From: Amycolatopsis endophytica
Lineage (GTDB): Bacteria; Actinomycetota; Actinomycetes; Mycobacteriales; Pseudonocardiaceae
Direction: 5' to 3'
Assembly: GCF_013410405.1 (NCBI RefSeq)
Contig: NZ_JACCFK010000002.1
Span: 682,001 to 746,000 of the forward strand
Length of the DNA stretch: 64,000 nt
The position numbers and the translations under genes are program-made. Below the pieces are notes generated by a model that worked only from the letters and a program-made list of their open reading frames with translations, was not told where the DNA came from and ran no database searches. The stretch's first letter is position 1, and each line of letters begins with the position of its first letter. Shown piece after piece: positions 58,664 through 64,000 of the stretch.

Positions 58664-60277
58664 TCAGCTCTCCTCTCCGCGCAAGGCACGGGCGATCGCC
58701 TGGCGGAGGGCGGCCTTGCTCACCTTGCCGACAGGGGTGTGCGGGAACTCCGCGACGATGCGGATCCGGTCGGGCAGCTTGAACTCGGCCAGACCGCGCT
58801 CGCGCAGGAACCGCTTGAACTCGGCCGGGCGGGGCGCCTGCGCCGGGTCCTGGGGGATGACGAACGCGCAGGTGCGCTCGCCGAGGTAGGTGTCGGGCAT
58901 CGGCACGACCGCCGCGTCGTGCACCGCGGGGTGGGCCAGCAGCTGGTTCTCGACCTCTTCGGCGGCGACCTTCTCGCCGCCGCGGTTGATCTGGTCCTTG
59001 GCGCGGCCCTCGACCACGAGGTAGCCCTCCGGCGTGCGGCGCACGACGTCGCCGGTGCGGTAGAAGCCGTCCGCGGTGAAGGCGACCGCGTTGTGCTCGG
59101 GCGCCCGGTAGTAGCCGCGGATGGTGTACGGGCCGCGGGTGAGCAGGTGCCCGGTCGCGCCCTCGGGGACGTCCTCGTCCTGGTCGTCGACGATGCGGAC
59201 CTCGTCGTCCGGCGAGATGGGCCTGCCCTGCGTCGCGGTGATCAGGTCCTCGGGGTCGTCCAGGCGGGTGTAGTTGACCAGCCCCTCGGCCATCCCGAAC
59301 ACCTGCTGCAGCGTGCAGCCGAGTTCGGGCCGGACGCGGCGGGCGGCCTCCTCGCTGAACTTCGCGCCGCCGACCTGCAGTACCTCCAGCGACGACAGGT
59401 CCTCCGTCGCGGCACCGGCGGCGCGCAGCCAGGCCAGCGCCAGCGGCGGCACGACGGCCGTGATCGTCACCCGCTCGGACTCGATGAGCGGGAAGACCAC
59501 CTCCGGCGCGGGCGAAGGCGCGAGCACGACGGTGCCGCCCGCGTGGAACACACCCAGCGAACCCGGTGAACTCATCGGGAAGTTGTGCGCCGCGGGCAAG
59601 GCGACCAGGTACACCGAGTCCTGCGTGAGACCGCAGATGTCGGCGCTTTCCCGCACGCTGTAGAGGTAGTCGTCGTGCGTGCGCGGGATGAGCTTCGGCG
59701 TGCCGGTGCTGCCTCCCGACAGCTGCAGGAACGCCACCTCGTCCGGCGCCGGTGCGTGTGCCTCGCGCTCCGGGTGCTCGCGGAGGCTGTCGAAGGAGGT
59801 GTACCGGCCGGTCTCACCGACGACCACCACGTGCTTGAGCCCGGGCACGGCGGCGGTGACCTGGTCGGCCAGCCCGGTGTAGTCGAACCCGTCGTGGCGG
59901 GCCGGGATGACGTAGGCGACCGCTTCCGCGTGCTCGCAGAAGTAGCCGATGTCGGCGAAGCGGTGCGCGGGCAGCGAGAACACCGGCAGCGCGCCGAGGT
60001 GGAACAACGCGAAGACCGTCTCGAAGTACTCGGCGGTGTTCGGCAGCTGGACCACCACCCGGTCGCCCGCGCGCACCCCCAGCGCGTGCAGGCCCGCGGC
60101 CACCCGTGCCGCCCGCGACGCGAGCTCGGAGTAGGTCCAGCGGCGCTCGCCGTCGACCACCGCGACGCGGTCGCCGTGCGTGCGCGCGGCTCCGGCCAGC
60201 AGGTCCGGGAACGTCTGCCCGGTCCAGTACCCGGCCTCGCGGTAGCGGCGGGCGAACTCCTCGGGGAACGGGCTCAT
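58664..60277 (-). CDS. 2,3-dihydroxybenzoate-AMP ligase
   Basis: 537 residues of the adenylate-forming family. Core motifs are [35 protein letters not shown] and GKVSKAAL. In DhbE numbering the pocket keeps Asn235 and Ser240 (HNFPMSSPG), the serine being the DHB-type residue where salicylate ligases have cysteine. It activates DHB and loads ArCP. ATG overlaps the isochorismate synthase stop as ATGA. Confidence 0.94.
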   Translation of the reverse strand: MSPFPEEFARRYREAGYWTGQTFPDLLAGAARTHGDRVAVVDGERRWTYSELASRAARVAAGLHALGVRAGDRVVVQLPNTAEYFETVFALFHLGALPVFSLPAHRFADIGYFCEHAEAVAYVIPARHDGFDYTGLADQVTAAVPGLKHVVVVGETGRYTSFDSLREHPEREAHAPAPDEVAFLQLSGGSTGTPKLIPRTHDDYLYSVRESADICGLTQDSVYLVALPAAHNFPMSSPGSLGVFHAGGTVVLAPSPAPEVVFPLIESERVTITAVVPPLALAWLRAAGAATEDLSSLEVLQVGGAKFSEEAARRVRPELGCTLQQVFGMAEGLVNYTRLDDPEDLITATQGRPISPDDEVRIVDDQDEDVPEGATGHLLTRGPYTIRGYYRAPEHNAVAFTADGFYRTGDVVRRTPEGYLVVEGRAKDQINRGGEKVAAEEVENQLLAHPAVHDAAVVPMPDTYLGERTCAFVIPQDPAQAPRPAEFKRFLRERGLAEFKLPDRIRIVAEFPHTPVGKVSKAALRQAIARALRGEES

Positions 60278-61389
60278 CCGGCCATCTCCAATCCCATGGC
60301 ACGCAACAGGGTCTGGAACTTCGCCGACGTCTCGTCCAGCTCGGCCGCCGGATCGGACCCGGCGACGATGCCGCCGCCCGCGTAGAGCCGCATCGCCTGC
60401 CCGGCGACCTCGGCGCAGCGGATCGCGACCGCCCACGCGCCGTCCCCGGTCGCGTCGACCCAGCCCGCCATTCCGGCGTAGAAGCCGCGGTCGAACGGCT
60501 CCAGGTCGCCGATAGCCTCCCGTGCGGCCACCGACGGCGTCCCGCACACGGCGGGGGTCGGGTGCAGCGCGGCGGCCAGCCGCAGCGAGGAGACCTCGCG
60601 GTCGTGCAGCGTGCCGCGGACCTGGGTGCCCAGATGCCACATCGTCGGCGTCGCGACCAGTTCCGGTTCCGCGGGCACGGTCAGCTCCCGGCAGAACGGC
60701 CGCAGCCCGTCCGCGACCGCCTCGACCACCAGCGCGTGCTCGGCGCGGTTCTTCGCCGAGGCGGCGAGCCGGGCAGCGTTTTCCTTGTCCCGCACCGGAT
60801 CCGGCGAGCGTCGCGCGGATCCGGCCAGCGGGTGCGACCGCACTTCGCCGCCGGACTTGGACACCAGCAGCTCGGGGCTGGCCCCGGCGAGTACCGCGTG
60901 GTGCGGCAGCGGCACCGCGAACGAGTACGCGGCCGGGTTACCCGCCACCAGGTTGCGCAGCACCGCGCCGACGTCGACCGGTTCGCGGCATTCGAGGTCC
61001 AGCACGCGGGCGAGCACCGCCTTGTCCAGGCGCCCGTCCTCGATCCGGGCGGTGAGGTCGGCGACCGCCGCGAGGTGCTTCTCCGGCTCCGGAACGGGGT
61101 TGAAGTGGATCACCTCACCGGTGTCGACCGGGCCCGAGGGCCGCGGCCGCGTACCGGTGCGCACCGTCTCCGGGATGGTGAGCGCGGCGGCGGCGCCGGT
61201 GTCGAACGGGAAGGCGCCCAGCGCGATGGCCGGGCCCGCTTCCGCGAGCGCCTGGGCCACCTCGTCGGCGAGGGCGTCCGGGGAGCCGGTGGTCCACGTG
61301 CGGACCGCGCCGGAACCGAGGATCGCGCGTTCGGAGTCGGCGAAGAACACGTCCGTCGGCCGGTAGGCGGCCAGCGGATCGGCCGTCAT
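60274..61389 (-). CDS. isochorismate synthase (EntC/DhbC type)
   Basis: 371 residues of the chorismate-binding family. Characteristic are [20 protein letters not shown], the [21 protein letters not shown] helix, [10 protein letters not shown] and [11 protein letters not shown]. It converts chorismate to isochorismate. The following isochorismatase and dehydrogenase exclude a salicylate-synthase role. ATG overlaps the dhbA stop. Confidence 0.94.
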   Translation of the reverse strand: MTADPLAAYRPTDVFFADSERAILGSGAVRTWTTGSPDALADEVAQALAEAGPAIALGAFPFDTGAAAALTIPETVRTGTRPRPSGPVDTGEVIHFNPVPEPEKHLAAVADLTARIEDGRLDKAVLARVLDLECREPVDVGAVLRNLVAGNPAAYSFAVPLPHHAVLAGASPELLVSKSGGEVRSHPLAGSARRSPDPVRDKENAARLAASAKNRAEHALVVEAVADGLRPFCRELTVPAEPELVATPTMWHLGTQVRGTLHDREVSSLRLAAALHPTPAVCGTPSVAAREAIGDLEPFDRGFYAGMAGWVDATGDGAWAVAIRCAEVAGQAMRLYAGGGIVAGSDPAAELDETSAKFQTLLRAMGLEMAG

Positions 61390-62180
61390 GCCTTGCCTCC
61401 CAGTGTGGCGCCGCCGTCGACGTAGAGCTCCTGCAGCGTCACGTGGCCCGCCGCCGGTGAGGCCAGGTACAGCACGGCGTCCGCCACGTCGGCCGGCCGC
61501 GCGACCTTGTTCAGCGGGATGCCGACCTTGTAGGTGGCCGGGGACCCGGCGATCAGGTCGGCCTCGGACACCCCCATGCCCGCGAGCATCGGGGTCGCGG
61601 TCGACCCGGGCGCCACGACGTTGCACCGGATCCCGTGCCGCGCCAGCTCCAGGCCGAGCGATTTGGTGAACATGGTGGCCGCGGCCTTGGACGCCGCGTA
61701 CGCGGCCATCCCCACCCTCGGCACCCCGCCCGCGTTCGAGCTGATCGTCACGATCGAACCCGCCCCGCGCGGGACCATGCGCCGGGCCACCGCCCTGCTG
61801 ACCAGGAAGACCCCGGTGGTGTTGACCGCGAACACGTCCTGCCAGTCCGCGTCCGGCATCGCGGTCACCTCGCCGGTGCGCAGCACTCCCGCCCCGTTGA
61901 CCAGCACCGAAACCGGTCCGTGCCGACTCTCTACTTCGGACACCGCGGTCTCCACCGCCGCGGCGTCGGTGACGTCCACGGCGCACGCGCGGACATCGAG
62001 CCCGCCGGCCGCGCACTTCGCCACCTCGCCCTCCAGGGTTTCCTCCCGCACGTCGGCGGCCACGACCCGCCTGCCCGTCTCCGCGAACGCCCTCACCACC
62101 GCGGCGCCGATACCCTGGGCCGCGCCGGTCACCAGGACCACGCCTTCGTCCGCCGATCCCTGCTTCGTCACGGGGCTCAT
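61386..62180 (-). CDS. 2,3-dihydro-2,3-dihydroxybenzoate dehydrogenase (DhbA/EntA)
   Basis: 264-residue short-chain dehydrogenase: TGAAQGIG for NAD binding, NGAGV, and catalytic Ser/Tyr/Lys in TISSNAGG and YAASK. It oxidises dihydro-DHB to 2,3-dihydroxybenzoate. First gene of the eight-gene siderophore operon. The ATG lies only six bases from an iron box, and its likely ribosome binding AAGG is inside that box; a TTG one codon earlier is possible. Confidence 0.93.
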   Translation of the reverse strand: MSPVTKQGSADEGVVLVTGAAQGIGAAVVRAFAETGRRVVAADVREETLEGEVAKCAAGGLDVRACAVDVTDAAAVETAVSEVESRHGPVSVLVNGAGVLRTGEVTAMPDADWQDVFAVNTTGVFLVSRAVARRMVPRGAGSIVTISSNAGGVPRVGMAAYAASKAAATMFTKSLGLELARHGIRCNVVAPGSTATPMLAGMGVSEADLIAGSPATYKVGIPLNKVARPADVADAVLYLASPAAGHVTLQELYVDGGATLGGKA

Positions 62181-62186
62181 CAAACC

Positions 62187-62205
62187 TTAGGCAAGGCTTA
62201 CTTAA
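62187..62205. promoter_or_regulatory. iron box 1 before dhbA
   Basis: TTAGGCAAGGCTTACTTAA matches the IdeR/DmdR consensus at 15 of 19 positions by my alignment. It is adjacent to the dhbA start, where bound repressor would block transcription of the whole biosynthetic operon. Confidence 0.78.
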
Positions 62206-62211
62206 CAAGCC

Positions 62212-62230
62212 TATGGGTAGCCTTACTTAA
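62212..62230. promoter_or_regulatory. iron box 2 before dhbA
   Basis: TATGGGTAGCCTTACTTAA matches the consensus at 13 of 19 positions, and its half GCCTTACTTAA is near-identical to box 1 (GGCTTACTTAA). The two are 25 bp apart, fit for paired repressor dimers. Confidence 0.6.
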
Positions 62231-62317
62231 GGTGATCCTTCACATGTTCCGCGGTAGTGACAAGAAGCCCTCACCCGATCAGCCCAGTGCACGCTTGCCC
62301 GGACCGACCCGACCATG

Positions 62318-62336
62318 TTAGGTAACCCTATCCTTA
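62318..62336. promoter_or_regulatory. iron box 3 before the divergent antiporter
   Basis: TTAGGTAACCCTATCCTTA matches the consensus at 14 of 19 positions. It ends 13 bp before the antiporter ATG and about 140 bp from dhbA, so it more likely controls the antiporter. Confidence 0.6.
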
Positions 62337-62349
62337 TTGTGGGGGTTCG

Positions 62350-63564
62350 ATGAGTACCGAGCAAGTCGTGTTCCTGGTCGCCGATCTGGCTCTGATCATC
62401 GTGGTGGCGCGGTTGTTCGGGATGCTGGCACGGCGCTTCGGCCAGCCCGCCGTGATCGGCGAGGTGCTCGCCGGCATCTGCCTCGGCCCGACGCTGCTCG
62501 GCGGACTGTCCGGCACCCTGTTCCCCGCCGACGTGCGTCCGCTGCTCAGTGCGCTGGCCCAGGTCGGGGTCGCGCTGTTCATGTTCACCGTCGGACTCGA
62601 CGTGGACCGGAAGCTGTTGCGGGGCCAGGGAAAGATCGCGGTGGCCACCTCGGTCTGCTCGATCCTGCTGCCACTCGCGCTCGGCGCCGGGGCCGGTCTG
62701 CTTCTCGCGGGTTCCCACCCCGGTCCCGACCGGCTGGGGTTCGTGTCGTTCGTGGCCGTGGCGATGTCGATCACCGCGTTCCCCGTGCTGGCCCGGATAC
62801 TGGCCGACCGCGGACTGCGCGACACGCGCCTCGGTGGGCTCGCGATCGCGTGTGCCGCCATCGGCGACGTGGTGGCCTGGGCGCTGCTCGGTGTCGTGGT
62901 GTTCGTGGTGAGCGGCAGCGGCGGCGATTCCTGGCGGCTCCTCCTGTTCGTCCCCTACGCGGCCGTGATGCTGCTGCTCGTCCGACCCGTGCTGCGCCGC
63001 CTGCTCGACCGCCGCGGGCCCGGCACCGGCGGATACGCGGTCGTGCTGGCGGGCCTGCTGGCCTCCGGCGCGCTGACCGAGTGGATGGGCCTGCACCTGA
63101 TCTTCGGCGCGTTCCTGTTCGGCGCAGTGGTGCCGCATGAGGTCACCTGGGTGCGCACCGAGCTGCAGAGCCACCTGGGCAAGCTCAACGACGTGCTCCT
63201 GCTGCCGGTGTTCTTCCTGATCGCGGGCCTGCAGGTGGATCTGGCGGTGATCGGGTGGGACGGGCTCGGCGAGCTGGCACTGGTGCTGGCGGCGGCGATC
63301 ACCGGCAAGTTCGGCGGCGCCTACCTCGGCGCCCGCGGGTCCGGTCTGCCGTCACCGGACTCCGCGCGGCTGGGCATCCTGCTCAACACGCGTGGCCTGA
63401 CCGAACTCGTCGTCCTGGGTGTCGGCCTGAGCCTGGGCGTCCTGGACGGCGAGCTCTACTCGGTCATGGTCGTGATGGCGGTGCTGACCACGGCGATGGC
63501 CGGGCCGCTGCTGCGGTTCACGAGAAGCCGATCACCGACACCATCAGCGGTATCAGCAGCATGA
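62350..63564 (+). CDS. CPA2-type cation/proton antiporter
   Basis: 404 residues with about 12 helices of the Kef/NapA-like monovalent cation:proton antiporter family. GQPAVIGEVLAGICLGPTLLG, FMFTVGLDVDRKLL and the helix SITAFPVLARILADRGL are typical. No RCK or TrkA-N regulatory domain follows. The ion is unknown. An iron box stands in its promoter, and it is divergent from the siderophore operon. Its last 47 bases overlap the convergent DASS gene. Confidence 0.88.
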   Translation: MSTEQVVFLVADLALIIVVARLFGMLARRFGQPAVIGEVLAGICLGPTLLGGLSGTLFPADVRPLLSALAQVGVALFMFTVGLDVDRKLLRGQGKIAVATSVCSILLPLALGAGAGLLLAGSHPGPDRLGFVSFVAVAMSITAFPVLARILADRGLRDTRLGGLAIACAAIGDVVAWALLGVVVFVVSGSGGDSWRLLLFVPYAAVMLLLVRPVLRRLLDRRGPGTGGYAVVLAGLLASGALTEWMGLHLIFGAFLFGAVVPHEVTWVRTELQSHLGKLNDVLLLPVFFLIAGLQVDLAVIGWDGLGELALVLAAAITGKFGGAYLGARGSGLPSPDSARLGILLNTRGLTELVVLGVGLSLGVLDGELYSVMVVMAVLTTAMAGPLLRFTRSRSPTPSAVSAA

Positions 63565-64000
63565 TCAGGACGGCGCCGAGCACGTCGAACACCGCGCCGG
63601 AGCGGATCATCTTCGTGATCGGCACCGCTCCGGAGCCGTAGACGATCGCGTTCTGCGGCGTCGACACCGGCAGCATGAACCCGAAGGACGCGGCGAAGGT
63701 CGCGGCCAGCGCGGGCGTGAACGGATCGACCCCGGCGCCGAGGGCGATCGGGATGACGATCGGCACCACCACCGCGGCCGAGGCGGTGTTGGAGGTCGTC
63801 TCCGACACCAGGATCGACAGCAGCACCGCGAAGACCGTCAGCGCGACGCCGGTGGTGAGCCCGAGGGCGCCGGCCAGCCCGTTGCCCACCCGTTCGGCCA
63901 GCTCCGTGCCGGCCAGCAGGGATCCGAAGATGATGCCGGTGCCGAACAGCAGGATCGTGCCCCAGTCGATGCGCACGGCCTCCGACCAGGTGAGCGTGAA
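63518..64000 (-). CDS. DASS (SLC13) family dicarboxylate/sulfate transporter, N-terminus cut by window edge
   Basis: The C-terminal 160 residues are present and the frame is open to the edge. The second SNT motif is TTSNTASAAVVVPIVIP, followed by ATFAASFGFMLPVSTPQNAIVYGSG, the signature of the sodium:sulfate/dicarboxylate symporter family. Substrate unknown. Its 3' end overlaps the antiporter gene on the opposite strand. Confidence 0.88.
   Translation of the reverse strand, partial: FTLTWSEAVRIDWGTILLFGTGIIFGSLLAGTELAERVGNGLAGALGLTTGVALTVFAVLLSILVSETTSNTASAAVVVPIVIPIALGAGVDPFTPALAATFAASFGFMLPVSTPQNAIVYGSGAVPITKMIRSGAVFDVLGAVLIMLLIPLMVSVIGFS

Noticed and set aside
58664..60277. Salicylate rather than DHB ligase
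   Set aside because: The pocket has Ser at the position where salicylate ligases carry Cys, and isochorismatase and dehydrogenase genes for DHB are present.
1..64000. CRISPR arrays, insertion sequences, transposases, integrases
   Set aside because: No regularly spaced short repeats with unique spacers and no transposase or integrase motifs were seen on either strand.

Overview
The window is high-GC actinobacterial DNA. Short overlapping ATGA/GTGA/TGATG gene junctions, many GTG starts, a PimA/PatA/PgsA mannoside-lipid block, an SsgA-like protein and IdeR-type iron boxes point to the Pseudonocardiaceae, probably Amycolatopsis or a close relative. That assignment is inference from gene content and codon style; no marker gene was compared.

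Left part (1-13.4 kb) is a conserved core block: yebC, pdxT and pdxS (PLP synthase), a divergent fusA2-like GTPase, a short XdhC-like protein, then lemA-like/pimA/patA/pgsA on the minus strand and HIT hydrolase/thrS. The order thrS-HIT-pgsA-patA-pimA-...-pdxS-pdxT-yebC is the order known in mycobacteria. Here it is interrupted between HIT and pgsA by a marR/yceI pair. Palindromic operators lie between marR and yceI, and a matching site lies in front of a nitroreductase gene 4 kb away.

Middle part (13.5-30.8 kb) is an extracellular polysaccharide locus, almost all on the minus strand. It has a polyprenyl-phosphate sugar-1-phosphate transferase, PIG-L deacetylase, two C-methyltransferase-type proteins, glucose-1-phosphate cytidylyltransferase-like and SDR enzymes (a CDP-branched-sugar route), several GT2 glycosyltransferases including a tandem-domain one, a flippase, a large polytopic membrane protein, an acetyltransferase, and two exported glycoside hydrolases. 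Between it and an iclR gene (30.8-32.2 kb) is a non-coding stretch with a ~410-bp direct duplication, each copy holding a long nested hairpin. Then come tRNA-Val(CAC), an ssgA-family gene, a tRNA-Gly/Cys/Val(GAC) cluster and an unrecognised gene.

Right part (35.3-62.3 kb) is a siderophore locus. Uptake and handling genes are two FecCD-type permeases, a binding lipoprotein, a siderophore-interacting reductase and an EntS-type exporter. Facing them is an eight-gene minus-strand operon: dhbA-entC-entE-entB-ArCP-halogenase-panD-NRPS. The 5,060-residue NRPS has five C-A-T modules and no thioesterase. My reading of the adenylation pockets gives Gly, Gly, unknown, beta-alanine, unknown. The beta-alanine call agrees with the aspartate decarboxylase gene just upstream of the NRPS, and the flavin halogenase suggests a chlorinated 2,3-dihydroxybenzoyl cap. 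The predicted backbone, (chloro-)DHB-Gly-Gly-X-betaAla-Y, matches no siderophore I recognise. Three iron boxes sit in front of dhbA and a divergent CPA2 antiporter, and one sits between the uptake operons. The window ends in a DASS-family transporter cut by the edge.
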